Counted from the stretch's first letter, positions 14,508-23,282 are shown. The stretch: DNA of 28,682 nt from JAGVXD01 sp964554415 (GCA_964554415.1 CAZKON010000009.1:1-28682), one strand, 5' to 3'. The notes: generated by a model from the letters alone, not told the origin. Numbers and translations: made by a program.

Positions 14508-14557
14508 GATAGGAGATCACGTTAGAAATTACGATTATTAAAGTGATTTCCTATAAC
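14507..14557 (+). repeat. Stem-loop repeat, copy D
   Basis: The left arm ATAGGAGATCAC (14509-14520) pairs with GTGATTTCCTAT (14543-14554) across a 22-nt loop. The single change from copy A (A to G) keeps the pairing as G-T. Bases 14524-14557 are identical to 8188-8221 in the same orientation, so the two copies are direct repeats about 6.3 kb apart. Confidence 0.88.
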
Positions 14558-14579
14558 TCTGCTAAATTTTCTTTCTTTG

Positions 14580-15554
14580 TCAAACTTTCACATTAGTGAA
14601 TAAAACATAGTAAACATAGCTTGCAAAGAGTACATAAGTGTTAATCGGGTGGAACAGCCAGGCCAGAGAGGGTTTTCTGATAAAACCGACAATCGTGTCA
14701 GCTATTACAGGTAAAACACTTATAATATACAATGAAGTAAGAATATAATCTTTTTTAGTGAGACCATAATTATAGTTCCATGTCATCTCTCCGGAATTTC
14801 TTCTTCGCATCCTGCGCAGTTTCTTCCTAAAATGAATTCGAATGCTCGCAGGTTGTACATGGATAACTTCCTGCTTGACTTTTGCAATGACGCGATGACC
14901 ATCCTGTGCCATATTATATACAAAAATAGGGTGCATGAAGGAATCCATTGGATGTTTATCAAAAATCTTCTTTCTGAAGAAAAATCCATTCATGCCTAAC
15001 GCAGGCACTCTATTCTTATTGAGCACAATCTTATAGTATTTTCCTTTATCCTCAACTGAATCTGCAATACCCACAAGAGTATTATTTATGGCGCAATAAT
15101 GGTCATTAAGTCCAAGATATACTGCAACCGCATCATCTCCGCCGATTAATGCGCAGTACTTTGTAATAAGATTGTCTTCTTTTCGGTAGGCATAATTCAC
15201 AGGATCAGTCGCAGCAATCTCTGGATTATTAAAAGGCAGTATCATATTCTTGAGCCAGTCCTTTTCAGGAGGGAAGTAATTGTCAGCATCTACCATACCG
15301 ATAATCTCACCCTTTGCCAGCTTCTTGATTGCATAGCTTCTCTTGATTTCCTCATTCGGGAATTTTGTTTCTACTACCTGCGCCCCCATCTCGCGGGCAA
15401 TTTCAAGAGTTTTATCAGTTGTGTCATTATCAATTACTATCACCTGAAGCAATTTTTTAGGATAGTTCTGAAAGAATATGGACTTAAGGCAATTTCTGAT
15501 GTGCTTCTCTTCATTGCGTGTAGGTATGATGATTGTTAACTTCTTTAATGGCAT
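14580..15554 (-). CDS. GT2-family glycosyltransferase with C-terminal membrane segments
   Basis: This 324-residue protein transfers a sugar from a nucleotide donor. The GT-A fold shows LTIIIPTRNEEKHIRNCL at the N terminus, VIDNDTTDKT and the metal-binding MVDADNYFPP near residue 88. Two hydrophobic stretches at the C terminus (LTSLYIISVLPVIADTIVGF and YVLFASYVYYVLFTN) probably anchor it in the membrane. ATG 15554 is chosen because TTATATATTT (reverse of 15574-15583) lies 25 nt upstream, the leaderless spacing. The eleven extra codons to 15587 would include the TATA box. Confidence 0.9.
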   Translation of the reverse strand: MPLKKLTIIIPTRNEEKHIRNCLKSIFFQNYPKKLLQVIVIDNDTTDKTLEIAREMGAQVVETKFPNEEIKRSYAIKKLAKGEIIGMVDADNYFPPEKDWLKNMILPFNNPEIAATDPVNYAYRKEDNLITKYCALIGGDDAVAVYLGLNDHYCAINNTLVGIADSVEDKGKYYKIVLNKNRVPALGMNGFFFRKKIFDKHPMDSFMHPIFVYNMAQDGHRVIAKVKQEVIHVQPASIRIHFRKKLRRMRRRNSGEMTWNYNYGLTKKDYILTSLYIISVLPVIADTIVGFIRKPSLAWLFHPINTYVLFASYVYYVLFTNVKV

Positions 15555-15573
15555 AGACTTCACGCACAAAGGC

Positions 15574-15583
15574 AAATATATAA
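15574..15583 (-). promoter_or_regulatory. Box A for the GT2 gene
   Basis: On the minus strand TTATATATTT is centred about 25 nt before ATG 15554, in the short gap after the CofD-GT2 fusion gene. Confidence 0.65.
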
Positions 15584-15599
15584 ACACATCGGTTGGTTT

Positions 15600-17612
15600 T
15601 TAATCTGAAAATCTGAATTTAAAAAATGTTTTAATCGCAATTATTCCATCTTTCCACTTAATTTTCTTACCTTCTGCTTTCGTTCTAGGCATGTATGAGA
15701 CAGGAATCTCATATATCTCGTATCCTTTTTTAAGAATTTTAGAAGTTATTTCATGGTCCAGCTCAAACCCCCGGCTCTTTAAGCTCATGGATTTCAGCAA
15801 TTTACCATCTACCATCTTGTAGCCAGTTACTGTGTCAGTAATAAGCGCGCCAAACAAAACAAGCGCAACAAGGCTTAGAAGCTGGCCGCCTATGTAATAA
15901 GACCAGTACGCCCCAGGTTTCTTCGCATATAAAAAACTTAGTGATTTAGCGCGCATTCCTTTTCTCAGTACACGGCTGCCATAAACTGCACGATAACGAT
16001 ACTTCAGCATAACTCTTAACATCTCTTTAATGTCTTCTGGATTATATTCAAGGTCAGAGTCTTGTATAACAATAACATTGCCTGTAGCAGCTTTTATTCC
16101 AAGTATAACACTGTTCCCCTTCCCCCTATTAACTGGTGTGCGTATATATTTGACATCAGGATGATTTTTTAGAACCCCGGGTGTATTGTCAGTAGAGCCA
16201 TCATCAACGAATATAATCTCAGTTAGAAATCCAAGCTCAGAGAAGTTAACCTTTCCGATACGAAGCAGAAGTTCTTCAATGAATCTCCCCTCATTGTATC
16301 CAGGTATAACAATGGAAAGTTTTTTTATTCCCTGCGGTAACGCTCCCTGACTGCTGTAAGTCTGCAATAATTTTTCAGCCACTTTCTTCCCGTCATGCCT
16401 GCCCGAATATTCTTTCTCAAAATTATCAAGAACAACACCTTTCAATCCAAGACAGTTGACAAACTTAATATATTTTGGGTCTATCTCGTTTCCAGCATTG
16501 ATGAAATAATAATCTGCAAGGTCTTTCAATGAGTATGATAATTCTCCCTTACGATTAAAATAGTATAATGCCTTCTCAATTATATCTTCTGCAGTTGACT
16601 TCTGAATTTCGTTATCGCCGCCAATATTAGTAATTAGTATCTTCTTTGCTTTGGTATTTGCCATAATTGCTTCAGAGAATCCTTTTGTCAGGTAAGTTGG
16701 AAATAAGCTGCTGTTCTGCGTTCCTGGAGCATAAACTATTATATCGCTTTCAGCAATTACTTGACTGGCTTTTTCGCTAAGTTCAGGGTATTGTTCAAGC
16801 CCGCGCAGGTGTTTTATTTTCTTCTGGAGTGGCATCTTCTCAAATTTTTTAATTTCTTTTTGAGATAAATAATCAGGGAAGAGAAAAATCTCGGTGAGCT
16901 CTGCATTTATATGCCTCTCAACCATGCTCGCTTCAGAAGGCAGGAACTCATTCTCATCAGTAACAGCAGAAAGGAATAAGTTCTCCCCTTTTGTTACATT
17001 GTAAACACGCCCCCTGGGCTCCAGGAGTTGATACATTTCATCAATCGCTATATTGAATGATTTCTCATTTTTAATGAAACAGCCAGCCAGAAGAAGATTG
17101 CCAAATGAACAATCTTCAAAGTCAAAGTTTATTTTCTGAAGATGGATGTAATCTACAAGTGCTTTAATGTAGATTCTAATATGAGCCGCATCCATTGGAG
17201 CAGTTTTCTTTAATAGTACATCAAGGTCTGCATATGCAAGAGATTTTCCCTGAATGATATTATGCAAATCCTGAAGAGCCTCTTTGTTGTCCACATCATT
17301 TGGAAATCTATACTCAAGGATGTCTTTTAAGATTCTCTTAGATACGTTCGCAGGTTCAATAAGGTGGCTATAATTCTTTCTCACATCAGACGGCCCGAGA
17401 AAACCGGGAATGATGCGCCTTAAATATCCTGTTGATTTTCCATCGTCATATGCATTTACCATAACAGATACATCAAAGAAAGGATAGCTTGTCAGAGCCT
17501 GAATAATCTCCTTGCCACCACTACCCCCACAGAATAATAAGACTTTCAATTTTCCTTGAATCATCGATGTTAGCGATTTGGGTACACTATATATTTCACC
17601 CGCAGGAACCAT
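15600..17612 (-). CDS. Fusion of a CofD/YvcK-like domain with a GT2 (dolichyl-phosphate-mannose-synthase-like) glycosyltransferase
   Basis: Residues ~20-420 resemble the CofD/YvcK (UPF0052) family. They contain LLFCGGSGGKEIIQAL, NAYDDGKSTGYLRR, GPSDVRKN, SFGNLLLAGCF and DIIVYAPGTQNSSLFPTYL. These proteins bind nucleotide-sugar or phosphoryl substrates; CofD itself transfers 2-phospholactate. Residues ~435-670 are a GT2 domain (KLSIVIPGYNEG, VDDGSTDN, QDSDLEYNPED) with a hydrophobic segment (SLVALVLFGALIT) as in polyprenyl-phosphate glycosyltransferases. ATG 17612 lies 26 nt after box A (reverse of 17634-17643). TTG 17624 is upstream and ATG 17564 is a second candidate with its own TATA-like ATATATAG. 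The single-chain fusion suggests substrate channelling or nucleotide-sugar sensing. Confidence 0.87.
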   Translation of the reverse strand: MVPAGEIYSVPKSLTSMIQGKLKVLLFCGGSGGKEIIQALTSYPFFDVSVMVNAYDDGKSTGYLRRIIPGFLGPSDVRKNYSHLIEPANVSKRILKDILEYRFPNDVDNKEALQDLHNIIQGKSLAYADLDVLLKKTAPMDAAHIRIYIKALVDYIHLQKINFDFEDCSFGNLLLAGCFIKNEKSFNIAIDEMYQLLEPRGRVYNVTKGENLFLSAVTDENEFLPSEASMVERHINAELTEIFLFPDYLSQKEIKKFEKMPLQKKIKHLRGLEQYPELSEKASQVIAESDIIVYAPGTQNSSLFPTYLTKGFSEAIMANTKAKKILITNIGGDNEIQKSTAEDIIEKALYYFNRKGELSYSLKDLADYYFINAGNEIDPKYIKFVNCLGLKGVVLDNFEKEYSGRHDGKKVAEKLLQTYSSQGALPQGIKKLSIVIPGYNEGRFIEELLLRIGKVNFSELGFLTEIIFVDDGSTDNTPGVLKNHPDVKYIRTPVNRGKGNSVILGIKAATGNVIVIQDSDLEYNPEDIKEMLRVMLKYRYRAVYGSRVLRKGMRAKSLSFLYAKKPGAYWSYYIGGQLLSLVALVLFGALITDTVTGYKMVDGKLLKSMSLKSRGFELDHEITSKILKKGYEIYEIPVSYMPRTKAEGKKIKWKDGIIAIKTFFKFRFSD

Positions 17613-17633
17613 GACAACTTTCAATATGGTTAG

Positions 17634-17643
17634 TATTTAAAAT
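17634..17643 (-). promoter_or_regulatory. Box A for the CofD-GT2 fusion gene
   Basis: ATTTTAAATA on the minus strand is centred about 26 nt before ATG 17612, favouring that start and a leaderless message. Confidence 0.6.
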
Positions 17644-17666
17644 AATCTGTAATATTTTCACTGCGC

Positions 17667-19157
17667 TCAGTAGTAACGTTCATGCTTGCCACTAAGTATA
17701 CGTTCTTCATGGAACTTTGCTTCTTCTAGAGTGTTATACCCTATTGTTTCTTCTTCAATAATACATGAGGAAGTCACGATTTTTCCTCCTTTCGCGGAGA
17801 TCTCTGCAATTATATCAAGAAAATCAAATTCTTCATGTTTCTCTTGCTTTTGTAAGTAAACATCATGTTTCTTAAGATAATCTTCTTTCATCTTACTGAG
17901 TGTTTCATAAAGATTTTTTCCATTTATCACGAAAACACCAGAATCATTTTCTCCATACTGGGGCATCGGGTCGTTAAATAGCCTTCGATAAACATCTATC
18001 ACCTTTCCCTTATAATCTCTATCAAGATGAATATAAGGTCTCATGCGTAAAAGTGTAGGGATAGATAAATCAGCATTATTTTTCTGATGCATAGAAACAA
18101 TTCTATTAAGCGATTCTCGCGACATTCCAATTTGATCTCCCCAAAGGATAAGGACATCATCATAGTCTTTTGCTTTCTCTAAGGCAAGTGAGATGGATCC
18201 TGCAGTACCATAAGGAGATGGATCTATTATTATCTCTGCAGCCAAGCCCTTTGCCGCCAGAGTCTCACGAACTCCAGACTCTCCTTTTAAATTAGTAATA
18301 ATAATAATTTTATCTGCAATAGGCAATACCTTGTGATATACTATCTCTAATGCACTTTTACCTCCAAAAGGATATAGTATTTTAGGCTTATCAAATCCAA
18401 GTCGTGTCCCTTCACCTGCAGCAGGAATTATTGCGCAGACTCGTCTTTTTAATGAATCTATATTCTCAGTAGGGATAATTTGATTAAGTTGATAGTTCAG
18501 AAGTGCATAAACAGAATGAATATCCCGCAGAATGAGAGTCGCCCCCCTCAGCTCTTCTTCATTATAAGTGTGAAGCAGTCCAATAGATTCTATTCCTGCA
18601 GCATGAGCAGACAGTATGCCTGAGGGTGCATCTTCGATGATTATCGTTTTCTCAGGAGTAATACCAATAGCCTTTTGCGCAGTTAAATATAAATCAGGGG
18701 AAGGTTTAGCAGCAGAGACCTCATCTGTAGTGATAATAATCTTAAAATAATTATCTATTTGATGTGCACGAAGCTGTGCAAGTGTACGTTCACGTGAGGC
18801 AGATGTTGCAACAGCGATTTTCTTCCCGTGATAACTAAGAAGTGCAAGGAGATTCTTAACAGATGGATAAATAGGAGACTCATTTCCATGCTCCAAAGCG
18901 TGTAGTTGTTTCTCAACTTTTAAGAATGAGATTGTCTGTTCATGAGAGAGAAATTTCTCTAATGCCCCCCGAGTGCTCATCCCCATATATTTGCCATAGT
19001 TAAATCTTTCAGCTAATTTTCCAAAAGCATATTTGTAAGCGTTTTCGTGTATACTTTTTGTGTCAATAAGCACTCCATCCATGTCAAATATAAATGCTTC
19101 TTTCTGTGATATCCATCTTGCTATTGCAGAAGGGGTTAATGCACCATTTGAACTCAT
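17667..19157 (-). CDS. HAD phosphatase / nucleotidyltransferase fusion
   Basis: The N-terminal ~215 residues are a HAD-superfamily beta-phosphoglucomutase/phosphatase-like domain: catalytic DMDGVLID (~25-32), AVATSASRERT, AAKPSPDLY and IIEDAPSG. Residues ~238-496 are a sugar-nucleotide pyrophosphorylase-like domain, with IIPAAGEGTRLGFDKPKIL as the nucleotide loop and LILWGDQIG as the metal-binding segment. Such a chain could make a sugar-1-phosphate and activate it to an NDP-sugar, or combine phosphatase and activation steps. ATG 19157 lies ~27 nt from box A (reverse of 19178-19190); ATG 19169, four codons earlier, is only ~15 nt from it. Its neighbours are glycosyltransferases. Confidence 0.88.
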   Translation of the reverse strand: MSSNGALTPSAIARWISQKEAFIFDMDGVLIDTKSIHENAYKYAFGKLAERFNYGKYMGMSTRGALEKFLSHEQTISFLKVEKQLHALEHGNESPIYPSVKNLLALLSYHGKKIAVATSASRERTLAQLRAHQIDNYFKIIITTDEVSAAKPSPDLYLTAQKAIGITPEKTIIIEDAPSGILSAHAAGIESIGLLHTYNEEELRGATLILRDIHSVYALLNYQLNQIIPTENIDSLKRRVCAIIPAAGEGTRLGFDKPKILYPFGGKSALEIVYHKVLPIADKIIIITNLKGESGVRETLAAKGLAAEIIIDPSPYGTAGSISLALEKAKDYDDVLILWGDQIGMSRESLNRIVSMHQKNNADLSIPTLLRMRPYIHLDRDYKGKVIDVYRRLFNDPMPQYGENDSGVFVINGKNLYETLSKMKEDYLKKHDVYLQKQEKHEEFDFLDIIAEISAKGGKIVTSSCIIEEETIGYNTLEEAKFHEERILSGKHERYY

Positions 19158-19177
19158 ACATTTTGACATATTTTTGG

Positions 19178-19190
19178 CTATTTAAAATAT
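19178..19190. promoter_or_regulatory. Near-symmetric box A between divergent genes
   Basis: CTATTTAAAATAT is centred about 27 nt from the HAD-nucleotidyltransferase ATG on the minus strand. A separate GTATAAAAA at 19216-19224 fits the methyltransferase on the plus strand better (37 nt before ATG 19257). Confidence 0.55.
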
Positions 19191-19256
19191 TTGTTCTTGC
19201 TCAAAGAGAAGCAAAGTATAAAAACACCTGAACTCGTCTGTCAATACAGGCGTTTC

Positions 19257-20213
19257 ATGCAGAATAAAAAATCATTTGAGACAGTAGTTTGTACCATTTG
19301 CGGCTCAGGCAAATACTCAGTTATATATGTAGCAGATTACAATTTGGAAAAGGACAAGGATTTGGCACAAAAATTTCGCGCTTCAGGCGACGAGCTCTTG
19401 GTTGAGCAGTTAGTTAAATGTGCAGATTGCGGGCTTGTATTTATCAATCCTCGCCTAAAATCCTCGCTTGTCACGAAAGGATATGAGGAAGGCTCTGACG
19501 AGGTATTTGTCTCGCAAGCACCTGCCCGCGAACGCACTTTTTCCAAAGCACTGAAAAGAATAGAGAAATATATCCCCCATAAAGGCACTGTTCTTGATAT
19601 AGGTACTGCAGGCGGCTCATTCTTAGCAGCCGCAAAAAAGAGAGGATGGAAAGTTTCTGGCTGCGAACTAAATGTATGGATGGCAAAATGGGGCAATGCG
19701 CACTACGCTCTAAACATAAAGCAAGGCACTGTTTTTGAGCAGCATTATCCTGCAGTATCGTTTGATATGGTGACTCTCTGGGATGTTATTGAGCACACGC
19801 CAGACCCTGCAAAAGTTGTGAAAGAATGCAATCGCATTCTGAAACCGAGAGGTTTACTGGTAATTAACTATCCGGATATTGGCTCTTGGATTGCTAAACT
19901 TATGGGACGCAAGTGGCTCTTTCTTACATCTGTGCATCTTTATTATTTCACAAGAAATACGATGCGCAAGCTCTTGGAACGCGCAGGCTTTGAGATATTC
20001 GTGATAAAACCTCACATCCAACAATTAGAGATGGGATACATAGCGAAGCGCATGCATCAGTATAATCCATTTCTCTCACAATGCAGCATGCTCTGGGTTA
20101 ACGCGCTAAAATTGCAACACAAACAGATACCTTATTGGCTTGGACAGACATTTCTTATTGCAAGGAAGCGTGCTTCTGGGACAAAGAGACAGACTGGAAA
20201 AATGCGCGAATAA
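19257..20213 (+). CDS. Zinc-ribbon class I SAM-dependent methyltransferase
   Basis: This 318-residue protein has an N-terminal zinc ribbon, with CTIC and CADC pairs about 40 residues apart, followed by a Rossmann methyltransferase. AdoMet motif I is VLDIGTAGGSFLAAAKKRGW, with CELN at the end of strand 2. Then come LWDVIEHTPDPAKVV and ILKPRGLLVINYPDIGSW. This architecture is common in surface-glycan clusters, where it may methylate sugars or lipid-linked intermediates. ATG 19257 is chosen from the TATA box at 19216-19224; the frame reaching 19191 would start at TTG upstream of the promoter. The last 59 nt overlap the convergent PMT gene. Confidence 0.87.
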   Translation: MQNKKSFETVVCTICGSGKYSVIYVADYNLEKDKDLAQKFRASGDELLVEQLVKCADCGLVFINPRLKSSLVTKGYEEGSDEVFVSQAPARERTFSKALKRIEKYIPHKGTVLDIGTAGGSFLAAAKKRGWKVSGCELNVWMAKWGNAHYALNIKQGTVFEQHYPAVSFDMVTLWDVIEHTPDPAKVVKECNRILKPRGLLVINYPDIGSWIAKLMGRKWLFLTSVHLYYFTRNTMRKLLERAGFEIFVIKPHIQQLEMGYIAKRMHQYNPFLSQCSMLWVNALKLQHKQIPYWLGQTFLIARKRASGTKRQTGKMRE

Positions 20214-21987
20214 CTAAAATAGAGATTATGAATGCCGCAAGAACAGCAATCCAAAGCATTATCTTTCCGCTCAGATGCAAAATGACCTGGAATGCTCCTT
20301 GTGGCGTGTATTTATCATACCAATCAGACTTTGCCCAGCGCACAGGATAATAAAACCAGTCATGTGTCTCGTATATTGCAGGAATGATTTTTGGACTTAA
20401 GTTGATTGTGGTTTTATAAATTCTGAAATAAGGCTCGTCAGGCTCTTCGCCATATCCTCCACCTCCGTAAAGCACAACTTCTCCCTGCGAAGCATTCTTA
20501 AACAGCCCTGTTAGGTATTCCATTGAAGCATTGAGTTCAGGCTGCCCATTAATAGTTCCCCATCCACAGTCATCTTGATATACGCATTCCACAAAATACA
20601 CATTTGTAGCTCTCTGAATTCCAGAAAAGTTTCCGTTGAGCTGGAGCAGCTTGTCAAATTGACTCGCCTCAATATATGCCATATCATTGAACATCCAGGC
20701 AATTCTTCCTCTATAGATTCGTGCATCAGCAACAATAATGTCCTGCTCCTGAATGTTATTCTGCGCATAAGAGCGCATCTGGAAGAACGCTGATTTGCTT
20801 GTCAGTATCGGGAAAAGTATGTATAGGTTAACTAAGATAATTAAAATAATAACGACCGCAATTGCTTTCTTTCTGTTCGTGGGAGATGAAATGCGTTCAG
20901 TTATAGTCACAATGAAAGTGGCCGCACTAAGAGAAAGCAGAGGCATGAAAGACACAAAGTGTGTGGGCAGCAGCGATGTTCCCAAGAGGAAAATCAATGT
21001 AACGAGATGGAACAGGACAATACTTCTCCCTCCAACATATTCGCGTTTTACGAAAAAAAGAGAAATTCCGATAATACCAAATATAAATATCAGGGGCTCA
21101 TAAGGCAGGAAAAGGTTCCTCAAAAATGAAGGTATTCCATTGCTTAATAAATAAGATATTGAAAATGACTGGTCATATCCTTGGAGGCCTGCATAGATTT
21201 CTTGTCCAACACCAAAGAATCGCGCAAATAGCACATCAGTAATTCCTTTTTGTTTGTAAAGGATATAATTAAATGCAAGAACAGGGAGCGCAAGCAGAAA
21301 CAATGCTAATCCAGATAAAACAATCCTTTTTGTGTTTGCCTTCAGTATTCCTATCTGTTCATCACGAGGATAAGCCACGTAAAATGCCAGGATAAAACCA
21401 GGTAAGAAAGGAATTGCAATTGGTTTTATTAAGATTGCAAGACCCATGCTCACAAACGCAAGCAGCGATATTTTCTTATGTTCTTTTAATTCCTTAATAA
21501 AGCAATAGTATGCAAATAAAACAAAGAATATCATTGCTTCATCCATTTCCATAAGTGCATATCTGATATGAAAAGCCGAGAATGCCATCAAGACAGCTGC
21601 AATGAGTGCAATGCGCTGCGAGAAAAGCTGCTTTCCCAATAAATAGACCATCAGAATTGTCAGGGTTCCAAAGAAGAATGATAAGAATCGCGCACTAAAT
21701 CCATTCACTCCAAATATGCTGTATGCAATATCAGTCAGATAAGACCACAAAGGTCCCTGATTTTGCAGATTAATCACTCCGGATTTTATAATTCCAATCG
21801 CATGTGTCCCGTGAATCATCTCGTCTGCAAGAGGAGCAACATGCGTGACAGCAAGGTATCTAAGACCAATGCCAACAATCAATACAACCAGTAACACAGT
21901 TAGAACTTTGTTCTTAAGCATGAAATCAACGCTCTTATCAATCACGCCTTCTAAATTAATCAAGCTCTCTTCTTTTGGCTCATCCAT
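20155..21987 (-). CDS. PMT/ArnT-like membrane glycosyltransferase (GT39/GT-C fold)
   Basis: This 610-residue polytopic protein uses a lipid-phosphate-linked sugar as donor. The first helix is followed by the GT-C catalytic Asp-Glu in PLADEMIHG (~residue 52-60). A family-typical core follows (GFSARFLSFFFGTLTILMVYLLGKQLF, ALIAAVLMAFSAFHIRYALMEMDE). About ten helices precede a ~200-residue C-terminal soluble domain and a last membrane helix. It likely attaches glycans to protein or lipid on the outer face. Transcription is probably leaderless from the shared TATA box at 22009-22017. Confidence 0.9.
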   Translation of the reverse strand: MDEPKEESLINLEGVIDKSVDFMLKNKVLTVLLVVLIVGIGLRYLAVTHVAPLADEMIHGTHAIGIIKSGVINLQNQGPLWSYLTDIAYSIFGVNGFSARFLSFFFGTLTILMVYLLGKQLFSQRIALIAAVLMAFSAFHIRYALMEMDEAMIFFVLFAYYCFIKELKEHKKISLLAFVSMGLAILIKPIAIPFLPGFILAFYVAYPRDEQIGILKANTKRIVLSGLALFLLALPVLAFNYILYKQKGITDVLFARFFGVGQEIYAGLQGYDQSFSISYLLSNGIPSFLRNLFLPYEPLIFIFGIIGISLFFVKREYVGGRSIVLFHLVTLIFLLGTSLLPTHFVSFMPLLSLSAATFIVTITERISSPTNRKKAIAVVIILIILVNLYILFPILTSKSAFFQMRSYAQNNIQEQDIIVADARIYRGRIAWMFNDMAYIEASQFDKLLQLNGNFSGIQRATNVYFVECVYQDDCGWGTINGQPELNASMEYLTGLFKNASQGEVVLYGGGGYGEEPDEPYFRIYKTTINLSPKIIPAIYETHDWFYYPVRWAKSDWYDKYTPQGAFQVILHLSGKIMLWIAVLAAFIISILVIRAFFQSVSLSQKHASLQ

Positions 21988-22008
21988 AATTCTTTTCGCA
22001 TAGGAATC

Positions 22009-22017
22009 TTTATATAT
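22009..22017. promoter_or_regulatory. Shared bidirectional box A
   Basis: TTTATATAT is centred 26 nt from ATG 21987 (minus strand) and 25 nt from ATG 22038 (plus strand). The ATGs are only 50 bp apart and no other good TATA box serves both. One near-palindromic element appears to drive two divergent leaderless genes. Confidence 0.68.
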
Positions 22018-22037
22018 CCTTCTTTTTTAAACTTTTT

Positions 22038-23111
22038 ATGTTAAACATGACTTTAGAAAGCAAATTAGAACGAGCATTTCAAGATGATGTAATTTTTAGA
22101 TATCCAGAAGGCACATCTATGAATCAGCTAAAACATAAGTTTCTAGCAGAGAGAAAGAATGCAAAAGGCAAGACTGTAAGTTCAGAGGGATTTTATAAGG
22201 TAAAACAGGAACTTGTTGAATTAGATAAAGATGTTATGCAATGGCATAGAAATCAATACGGGACAGAATTGAACAAATTTGACGCGAGTCCAGAAGCAAA
22301 CGAAAGGAAAGACCAATATCGTAACGACCATCGCTTCAAGAAAGCATTTGAATTCTTTGGTGTAGACTGGGAACAACACAACTCCAAAATATATCTGCCT
22401 TGGTGGGCAGAAGTACTTGCGAGTCAGGTCTCACATGAGCAACTGTCTGACGGTAGCTATCAAGCAACATTTGCCCCAATGCACCCATTTGAATTACAGT
22501 TAGTCAAGCGTGGACTTGACCTTCCAGTTAAATCAACTAGCACTCTTGGCGTGCTTATAACTGTGCCCGACGCGCAATCGCGGGGGGGTTATGTTGTCTT
22601 AGGAGTCCGCACAGGTGCAGGACACGCAAATACTTATCACGTTGTCCCCGCAGGATATTTGCAGGCATCTAAGAAGTTCATGAGAGGGGATTCTAATATT
22701 TATGAGGGATTTGTAGAAGACGAATTAACTCCGGAAAGTGGGTTAGGCCTATCAGACCTTTCAGAAATCAGACCTCTCGCAATAGTGCATGACCATATCA
22801 TCAGCAATGGCGGCCCAGAATATGTCTTTTTAATGCATGCAAAATTGACAAAGGAAGAAGTTCGCAACTGCTGGCGAACACATGATTCTACTAAAGACAA
22901 GCATGAGTATGCAGAATTCGTTTTTGTGCCTGCGGCAAAAGATAGTGTCAAAGAGTTCCTCGCTAGAAACTATGTCGGAGCTGTTAAAAATAAACCTGAC
23001 AGAAAAGACAATGAGCGCTATATTCTGAATCCTGCTGCACTTGCCCTGGCATCTTATTCGGGGATGTCGCTTTCAGAACTGAAATCATATTGCAACGGAA
23101 AAGATAATTAG
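22038..23111 (+). CDS. Nudix-like domain protein with degenerate Nudix box
   Basis: This is a 357-residue protein. Residues ~1-130 are a helical extension rich in charged residues, with no recognised domain. From ~150 the sequence resembles a Nudix fold: YVVLGVRTGAGHANTYHVVPAGYLQ recalls the strand before the Nudix box, and EGFVEDELTPESGLGL approximates its REUxEExGU helix. The spacing from the box glycine is abnormal and the box Arg is replaced. The C-terminal HEYAEFVFVPAA strand also suits the fold. It may hydrolyse nucleoside-diphosphate derivatives or be a non-catalytic relative. The start is taken from the shared box A, with ATG 22047 as an alternative. Confidence 0.6.
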   Translation: MLNMTLESKLERAFQDDVIFRYPEGTSMNQLKHKFLAERKNAKGKTVSSEGFYKVKQELVELDKDVMQWHRNQYGTELNKFDASPEANERKDQYRNDHRFKKAFEFFGVDWEQHNSKIYLPWWAEVLASQVSHEQLSDGSYQATFAPMHPFELQLVKRGLDLPVKSTSTLGVLITVPDAQSRGGYVVLGVRTGAGHANTYHVVPAGYLQASKKFMRGDSNIYEGFVEDELTPESGLGLSDLSEIRPLAIVHDHIISNGGPEYVFLMHAKLTKEEVRNCWRTHDSTKDKHEYAEFVFVPAAKDSVKEFLARNYVGAVKNKPDRKDNERYILNPAALALASYSGMSLSELKSYCNGKDN

Positions 23112-23282
23112 ACCGCGGTAGCTCGCTTCACTCGCAGTCCTGATAAATATCGCTTCAACCTGACGCTGGTTTAACGTATGATAATAATTATTCGTTAGAT
23201 GCAGTTTTAAGGGTTTTATAGTTTTTATACTAAAATACAGCACAACAATAAAACTTATTAATCCTTCGTTTGGTTCTGATAC
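23112..23282. other. Intergenic region with AT palindrome
   Basis: This 171-nt gap holds TAACG (23172-23176) and CGTTA (23193-23197) flanking the perfect palindrome AATAATTATT (23183-23192). It also holds a TATA-like ACTTATTAATC (23253-23263) about 25 nt before the next ATG. I see no coding potential. Confidence 0.45.

Noticed and set aside
8171..14557. IS element or transposon
   Set aside because: No transposase or integrase gene lies between the repeats and no target-site duplication is evident.
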